This document shows positions 36,272-46,470 of a DNA stretch of 64,000 nucleotides, in pieces. The stretch is taken from the NCBI GenBank assembly GCA_027924585.1, contig BSBM01002120.1:1038501-1102500 (forward strand). Direction: 5' to 3'. Both the position numbers and the translations under genes were made by a program. This DNA comes from Larix kaempferi (taxonomy: Eukaryota; Streptophyta; Pinopsida; Pinales; Pinaceae). Each line of letters begins with the position of its first letter. Position 1 is the first letter of the stretch. The notes under the pieces are model-generated. The model had not been told where the DNA came from, made no database searches, and was given only the letters and a program-made list of their open reading frames with translations.

Positions 36272-38480
36272 AGCCTGAAAGAAGGCATGATATGGCATGT
36301 ATGACACTTGTTGCACTTACGATGCTAGGGCTTGTTATAGAAAAAACCAGTCATTGTAGCACTTTCACTATAAATCCATTTTGGCGTAGTTTTCGGATCT
36401 AAAACTTTTACAGGTCAAAGATCAGATCCCCATGTACCTTTTGACCAAAGGACAACTTCTAATTCATTGCACTTTGTGATTTATGATCTCTACAATACAG
36501 GGTTTCTGCCTCTTCTAGATCTCAGTCATAAACAGGTGACCTTGGAAACAAGGTCATAACTTGGGATAGGAAGCTCCAAATGAAATTTCATAAAAAGTGA
36601 CAGGTAGTACACAGATTATACTATCTCAAGAAATGTTTTCAGAGGCCGAAGTTGAACCAGTGACACGTGGCACGCCGTACAAGTTTGCTCTCCTATTTTA
36701 TCCCATAAAAAGGTCACATTGCGACACTTGGCATAACTCTCTCTCAGAGAATCCAATTGAGGTCAAACCTATCGGGATGGAAAGAGGACAGGTCAAGTTA
36801 TCTCAAGAAATGTTTTCAGACCCTGTGGATCGAACAGTTTGGAGTTACACCAGAAACAATTAGGTACATATTTCTGTCATAACAGAATTATTTTTGAGCA
36901 CCTTCATTCATGGCTTTCGGAATTTAGGGTTTCAGAGAAAATTGGAATTTTTGTAATTAGAGACTACGATTTAATGCTACTCATCAAAATAGAAATTTAG
37001 AGACCAATATAAAAAAATTTGGTTGGGTAGAAGATTGGGCTTGATCAGACCCTACTTCAGGACTTTGATTGGAAAAGTGGAAAATTAGGGCTTCTGCAAA
37101 AATGAGAATTTTTGAAATTTGTGACCACGGCTGGAAGCTCCTTAGAAAAATAAAAGCTTAGAGCTTTGGATCAAACCTTTTGATCGGGCAGAAGAGTGGG
37201 CTTCATCAAACCTCAGTTCGGGGTCACGTCCAGTGAATCCGGAAGTTTGAAAGGCAAATTTGAGGGGTGAAACTTTGCAGTTTTCAAATTATGAGTATAC
37301 CAGCTTTATCAGATCATCAAGGCGCATATTTCTATCCTTTCGAAAGTTTGAAATTCAAAGTTTGAATTTTTAGGGTTTCTCTGACAAACCCTAATACAGC
37401 TCTAGATCCAGTTCCTGCAAATCAAGTGGATTTATTTAATCCTAGAAGAGGATGGACTGGTCACTTGCATAAGTGAAGAAGTTCCTGTTTCAGAGGGAGA
37501 TGATGCTAAGGCCTTACATAATAATATTACAAGCAATCTCAACAGGTATGACTAATCCAGGTATTTCTTGAGATTTGTTCATGATTAAGTTTATGATATG
37601 TTTGTCTTCATGTTATTACGGTTAGAACAATCTTGATTTTAGACTTGTCGTATCACCTTAACAAAATTATGAATGCATTCATTAGGGTGTTGACAGTTAT
37701 GATTGTACTAATGCATTATGGTGTTGTATGAGGTTTATGTTGTCTGCTAACATGAAAGGTACACCAAGGAAGACAAATCATGTTCAAGTTCAAGAACATA
37801 TGATCATGATGACATGAAGAAAAAGATTCATCCATTGTCATGGATCTCTTAGAAGATCTACTTACGAGGTATGTATAACTTGATTCTACAATGGATAACT
37901 TATGAGACATGTAGGTTACTAGCACAAGTTATTGAAGAGAACCAAAAGACATTATGCGGGTATGTTAGACATAACTAGCTAGCATGCTAATCCAGGTATG
38001 TTTTTCTTATATCAAGCTAGAATCCTACCTTGTGTTAGGATCTTATACTGTTGTGTTGTTGATCATGATTACTCATGAAGTCATAGGTTTGAATAGTCAT
38101 GGTTGTATGCATATTATGTTTCTTACCATAATTGATGATATGACTAACCAGAAGAATCATGAAGGTATAGGTTTGATTAATCATGGGTTTAGGCATATTA
38201 TGTTTCTTACTTTAATTTATGATATGACTAACCATAAGAGTCCTATATAAACCTTGAATACTAATGCTTATTACTTCCGTTTGAAATGATCATGACTATA
38301 CATGCTTAAGATTATTGTGTTTTGATAGTATTAAGAATATACTAATGAACGTATGATTATGTATGAGACCTCAACAATAACACAATGATGATACTAATAA
38401 GCATGCATAGTGATTAAGGATGAATAGAAGTTCAAGGATAGATAATCCAGGAAGCAAAGATCAAGAGGGAGGACACTCCA
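36272..38480 (+). other. Co3 leader, mostly non-coding
   Basis: About 2.2 kb has no gag or protease motif. It is homologous to the Co5 leader (46471 onward). A 177-bp unit starting CTATCTCAAGAAATG (36621) begins again at 36798 but is truncated there. A family-wide replacement of gag by leader sequence would make these copies dependent on another element. Confidence 0.6.
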
Positions 38481-38481
38481 A

Positions 38482-38679
38482 TTGTTCCTGCAAGGAAGCA
38501 AAGATCAAGAAGCAGCACACTTCAGTAGTTTTTGCAAGGATGCAGATATTCAGAGGGAGTTGACCACTTCTCACAATCCACATCAAAATGGAGTTGCAAA
38601 GATTCAGAGGGAGTCCACCCAGCAACCAAGCAAAGATAAGTATTTGAATTGTAATTTCTTACATAATGTTATTCAATGA
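38482..38679 (+). pseudogene. Co3 integrase remnant
   Basis: The reading FSSFCKDADIQRELTTSHNP followed by HQNGVAK matches the copia integrase segment F-x-x-F-C-K-x-x-G-I-x-R-E-L-T-T-S-H-N-P-H-Q-N-G-V-A-E-R-K, covering the neighbourhood of the catalytic Glu, which here reads Lys or is displaced. A second copy of the Q-R-E-S motif follows. The rest of the domain is gone. Confidence 0.65.
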
Positions 38680-39322
38680 TGTATATGCTTATGTTCCTAG
38701 AATTAGGTTGTGTATTATGCATATTAGAATAGTTGCATTGATGAACAGTATACTACTAATATACATGGGTAAGTGGCCTATGGCACTGTACAACATTCCA
38801 TTGCTACTTATCTAGAATGAAACCTCTTTGCTAACATGTTAGGAGTTGTGTACACTCTTAACAATGTTCTGGTAGAGATTGGAAGGCATCTAGAAAGTTA
38901 CGGAATATGGATAAATGTTGTATTGAAGCATTGGCTAAGATAATTGCATGACTGTATGACATATTTCTTTATGTGTAAGAATTTGTTCTGAAAACTATGA
39001 GATGTTTTCTAATCATGCAATTTAACTTGTTGTATAGGAAAGATCATATACCATCACCTACAAAAGAAGGACTACAACATTTGTTCAGCAACAAAGTTAT
39101 CTATTGAAAATATTGAAGATCCCAGGATCTGGGAAGAATGCCATGATCGAGGAGTACCAGTTGATCATGAAGATGTTTGGGATTCAGTCCCAAAGGGTAG
39201 TCTGTAGTGACTTCCAAGAGGATCTACAAGATCAAGCATGCTGCAGGTGGTAGCATAGAGACTTTCGCTCCTATAGATCAGTACTTTCTCTGGTTGCAGT
39301 GATGAAATGGATGATACACTAG

Positions 39323-39904
39323 ATGGATTTCGAGACAGCTTTCTTGAATGGTGTAGTTGAAGAAGAAGTGTATGTGGAGAAGCCACTTGGTTCTGAGACA
39401 CATGAAAGGGAGTCATATATGTGCAGAACTTGGTATGGTAGGATAGATAGCTTTCTATCCAGTTTGGGCTTTACCAAGAGCAAAGCGGATTCCAACCTTT
39501 ACTACAAGGTTGAGGAAGGCAATACAATGATGCTACTTTTATATGAGGATGACCTATTTATTACAGGTGAAGATAGATTGATTGCCAACATGCAGCGGAA
39601 GCTTGCTTCCAAGTTCGAAATGAAGAACTTGGGGATGATGCACTACTTTCTAGTCAAGGAGGTGTGGCAAAGTGCAGATGGAATCTTCCTTAGACAAGGG
39701 AAGTATGTAGTAGAGATCCTGAAGAGGTTCGGGATGATGGACTACAAGGCCATGGCAACACCCATGGCATCGAACCTGAAGCTTCTATGTGATGTTTCAT
39801 CTAATCCAGTTGATGTCACCATGTATCGTCAGATGATTGGGTCCTCCATGTACCTGACAAACACGAGACCAGATATTTGCTTTGCGGTGAACACATTGAG
39901 CTAG
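39323..39904 (+). pseudogene. Co3 reverse transcriptase
   Basis: MDFETAFLNGVVEEEVYVEKP is the first catalytic block. The catalytic box reads LLYEDDLFITG, YEDD instead of YVDD, and MHYFLVKEVWQ, YRQMIGSSMYLTNTRPDICF follow. Between the H-E-R-E-S-Y tract and the W-Y-G-R-I-D tract the conserved K-A-L-Y-G-L-K-Q-A-P segment is missing in frame, so about 14 codons are deleted. The copy cannot be active. The stop at 39902-39904 interrupts the connection to RNase H. Confidence 0.9.
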
Positions 39905-39923
39905 TTGCTGATGGATCCGAGAG

Positions 39924-40508
39924 ATGTTCACTTGGTTGGTTGCTATAAAGAAAATTCTGAGGTACCTAAAGGGTACAGTGTATTATGGGTTCAAGTATGA
40001 TGTGAATCAAAAGTTTAACCTGCAGGGTTATGTTGGTTCAGATTGGGCAGGCAGTGCTGCAGATAGGAAGAGCACATCTAGGTGTTGCTTTAGTATGGGA
40101 TCAGGTGTGATCTCTTGGTTTAGCAGGAGGCAATCCTACATAGCACTAAGTACAACTGAGGTAGAGTATGTTGCAGTCTGTTTAGCTAGTTGTGAGGCAG
40201 TATGGCTTCAGAAGCTACTGTCAGAGTTATTTGATCTCCCATTGGAGAGTACTAGTATCTTTTGTAACAACCAGAGTTGTGTGAAGTTGTCTGAGAACCC
40301 GGTGTTCCACGACAGGTTGAAACACATAGATATCAAATACCACTATATCAGCGATATGGTGCAGAGAGGAGTAGTGAAGCTCTTGTATGTTGTGACGGAT
40401 GAGCAGATTACAGATGTGCTGACGAAGCCACTAGCCAGAGTGAAGTTCAAGTACTTCAGAGAGAGGCTTGGTGTTCTTCAGATCGACAACACTTTGATGA
40501 AGAAGTGA
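39924..40508 (+). pseudogene. Co3 RNase H
   Basis: In another frame from RT, it contains GYVGSDWAGSAADRKSTSRC (usual Y-x-D-S-D-W-A-G; first Asp now Gly), LSTTEVEYVAV, CNNQSCVKLSENP (usual C-D-N), HIDIKYHYI and ITDVLTKPLARVKFKYF. The domain is nearly full length, but two of its acidic positions are substituted. Confidence 0.9.
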
Positions 40509-40639
40509 TGAAGACATTTGCTGAAGCCATTCCAAGCATGCTGGAAGGAGGATCCTTCACATGGCTGTGGATGTAAGCGCTGGATGATGAGCATTAGGAT
40601 GATGTTCTAGTTTCTGCTCTGTATGATCAGTTGGATCAT

Positions 40640-41515
40640 TTACATCTATGTATGTACGCATCATGTTGGATGCTTGGACCATGTATCTGTATATGTATCA
40701 GGTATGATCAGGTAGATCATGTATGTTGATGGATACATTGTGTGGATCATGTATCTATGTATGTATCAGGTAGATACATTGTATATGATGATATGTATCA
40801 AGTAGATACTTGGTATGCATCAGGTGGATGCATTGTATGATCAGGATGATTGTGGATGACGAGCTTCACCAAATGACATGCATCAGGACGATGCAGTGAT
40901 GATGATCAGGATGATCATGTGTACATCAGGATGATGTATGGTGAGTATCAGGATGATACTTTGTGGTCGTGGATCAGGTTGTGCAGATGAGCATGTCTGG
41001 GAGATCCTATAGGTCGGAGTTGTGTACCCGTAATAGCCTTGGATGCTCTTTCAAGACATTACTCTGGGAGGACATGTAATTTGTGTCCTGGGAGATCTTC
41101 AGGTCGGAGTTGTGTCCCGTAACATCCTGAGATGCTCTTGCGAGGTTTTGTCCTATGGAATTTAATTTGCTCTTGGGATATCTGGACAGGATGAAAAAGG
41201 CCTCAGATGCTTCAGCCAGGTTTTTTGGTGGACCACATGTAATCTTCTCCTGGGAGATCCGACAGGTAGAGCTGTGTGCTCGTAACAGCCTGGGATGCTT
41301 CAGCCAGGTTTTGTGGTGAGATCACATGTAATGTGCTCCTGGGAGATCCGACAAGTAGATTTGTGTGTTTGTAACAGCTTGGGATGCTTTAGCTAGGTTT
41401 TATGATGGGTCACATGTAATGTGCTCCTGGGAGATCCGACAAGTAGAGCTGTGTGCTTGTAATAGCCTGGGATGTTGTAGCCAGGCTTTGTGATGCATGT
41501 AATAAGTCCTGAGGA
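40640..41515 (+). repeat. Co3 3' tandem repeats (two arrays)
   Basis: From about 40640 to 40960 there are short degenerate units built on ATCAGG(A/T)(A/T/G)GAT. From 40997 to about 41515 there are about six copies of a unit beginning CTGGGAGATC (40997, 41098, 41173, 41250, 41339, 41427), spaced mostly 75-100 bp, the last three at about 88 bp. They sit between RNase H and the PPT, the same place as the Co5 arrays, but the unit sequences differ. Confidence 0.8.
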
Positions 41516-41740
41516 TTCCATAGTATGGTCAGTGATGATGAAGACCTACAGGTGGTGGGCCTACATCCAATATGAAAAAGGACTGGCTCTGTAGAACTTT
41601 CTATGACAAGTAGATTCATAGATTGATTGAGATAGCAGCAACAGTGACGATGACAATGATTCGAGGATGATGATTCGATGATGATGATCCAAAGAAGAAG
41701 ACTTGTGCTAGTAGACCTATGTCGAGAAATACCTTCCTAG

Positions 41741-41751
41741 TTAAGAGGGAG
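41741..41751 (+). other. Co3 polypurine tract
   Basis: TTAAGAGGGAG directly precedes the 3' LTR start TGTTGATG. Confidence 0.85.
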
Positions 41752-42407
41752 TGTTGATGTATATGTAACTTCGGAATGTATTTCACCCATGTATTTCATA
41801 TATGTATTTTGTATTCCTATAGAGATGTAGTTATTTCTCTATACGGAAGTGTTGTCATTTATATTGTAAGTGTCATAACTTATACTTGATGGGTTATTAG
41901 ACCACCTTGTTGGGGTCGACCCTGTATAAGTCATGTGGGTGGAAGGGTTATTAGACCACCCTATGGGGGGTCGGCTATGTGGGTCAAAGGGTTATTAGAC
42001 CACCAAGTGTGGGGTCGGCCCAGATTGAGTTAACCATGGGTTAGCTAGACATGTAGGCCCCATTAGTTTATTGGGAAGGACAGAACAAGTATAAATAGAG
42101 ATCGAGAGATCTCTATTTGATCATTCATTCACACACTTCTCTCATTCGGAAAGTGGCGCACTTGTGAGGAGGAGGCTCTACTGCTAGGAGAAGACTATCT
42201 CTTGTATTCTGGTTGTATCATTTCTCTATCTATCTCTGAGGAAGTTATTGGGGTTTTTCACCTTTATGGTTTTCCCCAAGTAAACTATGTGTCTCTTGTG
42301 TGCTTGCATTATTGTGTCCATGATTGATATGTTGTAGATTTGTTGTACATGTTATTCTCTCAGTTAAGATCCTAGATCAGATTGAAGTAAATTCTGAAAA
42401 TTTAACA
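41752..42407 (+). repeat. Co3 3' LTR
   Basis: This 656-bp LTR is the partner of 35602-36258, with about 33 substitutions by eye. It is followed by TSD ATCAG. Confidence 0.93.
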
Positions 42408-42412
42408 ATCAG

Positions 42413-43477
42413 ATCATCCTCATCATGACGTGCATCTTTGAATGAGATGCAACTCTATCTTTATGCATCTAATGGACTACCTTACTTTGCACACATCAAC
42501 TCAATATTTTTTCCATAGCTAAACTTCTTCATTTTGTGTATCATAACATATACTTCAAATTTATCCATGTGTTTTTGTCTTAGAACAATTATGATTGTGT
42601 TCATGTTGTCTGTGATACTGTCATTCATTTCTCACGCACTTGTGCATCTTCTGTCTTTGCGCAATCATCATAGATTCACAACATCCTTGTGCGCATTTTT
42701 AGTTATATCATTCCTCTGCTTGTGCGCACTTGGTTCTCCCACTAGATCATACTGTTATGATTCCATGATCCCTTGATGCCCCAAAAATCTAAATCTCTAT
42801 CTTCTAGCCTTTCACTTACACTTCCATATTCAAGCCTCAAGCCTCAAGCTTACTTTTATTCACCATCCCGACTTCTTATTTATACTTGTTCTATGTGGAT
42901 AGTGATGTCCACAAGTTAGTTGTGGTACCCTTTATTCCTTGATTTGTGTTTCTACCACTTGTCATCTTCTATGCCACTAAGGTGTAATCTCTTGTGGGTC
43001 TTGCACATACTTGATCCTTTGGCTAGTGGGACTTGTGTCCATGCGGTTTGGTCTTGCACAACTTATGTACCATCACTTGTGGGTCTTGTGTGTTTGATGT
43101 ATAATTTTCTATGGAATTTGTACATATGATATCTTCAACCACTACACCCTTTTTGGTACTTGTGCATGCTTCGACAACTGAAAGCTTCTTCCAATTGGTG
43201 AGTCTTGCATGCATAAATGTTCAACAATTTCTTGTTGCAATATTCTTGTGCACTCCCAAATATTGACCAATCAACTCTTTGGCTTGCTTGTGCACTTTAA
43301 CCTTTGTCCAACCAATTATTTGGATTGATTGCACACTTCAACCTTTTTCCAACCAACTCTTTGAATTTTACCTTGAAGGAGTGTGACTTGGTGGACTTGA
43401 TGTCTACACATGTACAAGATGTTGTAGGATGCATTCCTTATGCACTTCTTCAAAATGGATATGCTTGATGCACTTAT
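42413..43477 (-). repeat. Co2 5' LTR, piece 2
   Basis: It resumes the LTR with CATCCTCATCATGACG, following the right TSD of Co3 (ATCAG, 42408-42412), and continues to CTTAT (43473-43477), the left TSD of Co4. It aligns with about 23048-24105 of the intact LTR. Confidence 0.92.
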
Positions 43478-44173
43478 TGTGAAAATAAAATCACATCCAA
43501 GAACTGATCAAGAAATTACACTCTCTCATATAAAAAATCTTACACAACTAGTCAAAAGGCACAAACATTATGCACAAGAGTAGATTTATGTATTGCTTCT
43601 CATGAATAGAATTACATCAACTAACATATGAATGTAATAGGCTATCATTAACTAAAATTACAGCAGAAAATCCAATGGCTAAAGATGCCAAGAAAAGCTT
43701 CTAATCATCAAACTTGCTAAATATGCCCATCCCCCCTAGGTAGCAAGTTGACTTTCCAAATCAGCCCAAAAGCTCATGAATTGCTAATTTAGTAAGATAA
43801 AGGTGAAATATAGATAAAAACAATGCCAAATACGAATTTTGGGTGGAAATAAAATTAAGGAAATTTTTTGGTGTAAAAAACACTTTCCTAGGTTGACTAG
43901 CTTTTCCCTATGGGGGAAAAAGCAGTAAAAAGCAACAGTTTTCCACAAGTGCGCCTTTCTTCCTCAAACCTTATCCAGAAATATTTAGGAAGGAACCCAA
44001 GTGGCCTAGGTGGCTTGTATATCACACCATGGATGTATTTTAGCCTCTCATATTTCCTTGTGGTCCACACAATGGCAATTTCCTTATTTATTACATAGAA
44101 TTAACTAATACAAGAATAATTAATGCATCTTATGTAAATAAATAAATGGTAGGAAGGATTAATTATTCCAACA
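43478..44173 (-). repeat. Co4 3' LTR
   Basis: It is 696 bp, the same length as its partner. In the first 285 or so aligned bases I count about 22 differences by eye. Confidence 0.93.
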
Positions 44174-44185
44174 CCCCCTCTTAAG
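44174..44185 (-). other. Co4 polypurine tract
   Basis: On the minus strand CTTAAGAGGGGG precedes the LTR start TGTTGGAATA. Confidence 0.85.
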
Positions 44186-44363
44186 TCTGACTTAAATTAT
44201 CTAAATATCATAAAATAAAATACTAAGGGCCCAGTAACAAGACTTGGTCACCCCGTACAAAATACTGTCGGTGCACAAAATAAGGATAGAAGGAAAACGT
44301 CATGGGAAAAACCTTCCCTCAAAGCATGGACATATATAAATTTAAAGGTTGATGATCAACCCT

Positions 44364-45848
44364 TCACTCCACCACATGTTCAACCATCCCAAGCAGTGAT
44401 CTAAGATAGCTGAATGTCTTCTCTGTGAAAGCCTTGGTGAAGATATCTGCAGTTTGCTCAGCTATGGGGCAATACTGCAAATCTATGATCTCATCATGCA
44501 CTAGGCCTCTGATGTAGTGCATATGAATCTCTATGTGCTTGGTCCTTTTCCTCTGTACTGGATCACATGTAACTATAATGGCACTCTGGTTGTCACAATA
44601 AATGACAGTAGGATTACTGAAAGAAATCTCAAACTCAAACAAAATCCCCTGTAACCATACACACTGTGTAGTAGCATTCACTGCTCCTCTGTACTCTACC
44701 TCCATTGAAGATAGAGCTATGGAATTCTATTTCTTGCTAGACTAGCAAACAGGGCCAGCTCGAAGCATGAATACAAATCCTGATTTGGATTTCCTGTCAA
44801 GGCTATCACCAGCCCAATCCAAATCTGTGAAACCCAAGAGATCTAAGCTCGAATCTGCAACATAGTGAATCCCATCACTCTTTGTGCCCTACACATAATG
44901 AAGGATTCTTTTTGCATCCCTCCAATGTAACTCATGTGGCTACTCTATATATCTAGATGCCACACTCACAGCATATGCAAGATCTAGTCGAGTGTGTGTC
45001 AAGTAGAGCAAGCTTCCAATCAACTGTTTGTATAGAGTATTGTCAAAAAGCGATGCAGATTCTGCTTCTTCCATTCGAACTCTAGAAAGGAATGGAGTCT
45101 TAGAAGGCTTGCAATCAGCCATCTTAAACTTCTTTAATAGATCAGAAGCATACTTTGACTGACATACCTTGGTTCCTTCTTTTGTTTGAGAAATCTCAAA
45201 CCCCAAAAATTGCTTAAGAATTCGCAAGTCACTCATGGAGAATGCTTGGTGCATTGTGGTCTTTAGTGATGCTATTTGTTCAGTCCTATCACTTGTGATC
45301 AGAAAATCATCAACATACAGCACTATTAACATAATAAAACCATCAACAAACTTCATATAGACATTTGGGTCAGATTTACACCGAACATAGGATTGTGACA
45401 GCAAAAAACTGTTTGTCTTTGCATACCAAGCCTTGGGGGCTTGCTTGAGTCCATACAAATATTTTTTCAACCTGTAAACAAGGTTTGGATCTGATCTATA
45501 CCCCTATGGATGCTGCATATATATTTCTTCTTCAAGCTCCTCATGGAGGAAATCACTTTTCACATCCATGTGATGTACTTCCCACCGCTTGGAAGCTGCC
45601 AGTCCCAAAACTAGTCTAATGGAGTCTTTCTGAGCTACCGGTGCAAATGTTTCATTATAATAAATTCCTTGGACTTGAGAATACCCCTTTGCTACCAGCC
45701 TTGCTTTGTACTTAATGGTTGTACCATCCATTGCGCATTTAGTCTTATAAATCCATTTGCATCTTACCAAGTTTCTGCCTGCGGGGAGCTTGACTAGCTC
45801 CCAAGTTTCATTCTTCTACAATGACTGAAACTCCTCATCCATAGCAAT
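44364..45848 (-). pseudogene. Co4 reverse transcriptase and RNase H
   Basis: One minus-strand frame runs from the Co5 insertion (45848) to 44364 with only a few in-frame stops (near 45810, 45502, 44938 and 44707). RT blocks: CKWIYKTK, YKARLVAKGYSQ, HHMDVKSDFLHEELEEEIYM, KYLYGLKQAPKAWY and VLYVDDFLIT, with the YVDD box intact. These are followed by KQFLGFEISQ and YKQLIGSLLYLTHTRLDLAY. RNase H follows with L-D-W-A-G-D, MEVEYRGAV, YCDNQSAI, HIEIHMHYI and ADIFTKAF. It is inactive because of the stops. Confidence 0.92.
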
Positions 45849-45853
45849 ATGCC

Positions 45854-46457
45854 TATTGAGATATTGTAACTTCAAAGAATATTATAATTGTACTTTATTA
45901 TTCCGGAGATGTTTCATTCCTCCGTAAAGATCTTATTGTATATCCGGAGATGTTTATTCCTCCGTCAGAATGTGGTAACTCGGGTTATTAGACTTCCCTA
46001 GTGGAGGTCGGCCCTTTATGTGTTATGTGGGTCAAAGGGTTATTAGACCACCCTAGAGGGGTCGGCCCAGTTAGTTGTAGTGGGGTATTTAACCCATTGG
46101 TTAAATACAAGCCTACGTGTACTTGTGTAAAAGATATGTCAGAGTAGTGTATAAATAGAGGAGGTGTGTTCCTCATTTGTATCACTCACTCACTTGAGGA
46201 TAGCGCATTTGTGGAGAAGAGGTCTGCTATTGTGGAGGAGGAGATCATGTCTCAGGGTTTCATCTTTGTATATTGCTGGTCATCTATATTGAGGAAGCTT
46301 TGCTGGATTTTCTACCCCATGAGGGTTTCCCAGGATAAATCTCTGTCTCTTGTGTTTATGCTGTGCTTGTTGTTTCTTCAGTGATCCTGTATATGCTATT
46401 ATTGTGAAATGGAATGTAATGCTGCTATTTTTTGTCTTAGCATATTAAATCTTAACA
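45854..46457 (+). repeat. Co5 5' LTR
   Basis: It is 604 bp. The first two bases are TA, where the 3' copy has TG. The U3 has GGGTTATTAGAC motifs at 45982 and 46037, the same motif as in Co3. TATAAATAG at 46150-46158. Confidence 0.94.
46150..46158 (+). promoter_or_regulatory. TATA box of Co5 LTR
   Basis: TATAAATAG is conserved in both Co5 LTRs and in the Co3 LTRs, at a matching distance from the U3 repeats. Confidence 0.7.
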
Positions 46458-46470
46458 TGGTATCAGAGCT
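46458..46470 (+). other. Co5 primer binding site
   Basis: TGGTATCAGAGCT, an exact initiator tRNA-Met type site, follows the LTR directly. Confidence 0.92.

Larger units (their letters stand above)
35602..42407 (+). mobile_element. Co3: Ty1/copia element with long leader and 3' tandem repeats
   Basis: LTRs of 657 and 656 bp (35602-36258, 41752-42407), PBS at 36259, PPT at 41741, TSD ATCGG (35597-35601) and ATCAG (42408-42412), differing by one base. The internal region has a long leader, a small integrase remnant (about 38500-38640), RT and RNase H (39323-40508) and a repeat-rich 3' region. Gag and protease are not recognisable. By eye about 33 substitutions separate the LTRs, many at CpG-type positions. 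It is related to Co5 in leader, LTR ends and RT. Confidence 0.93.
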
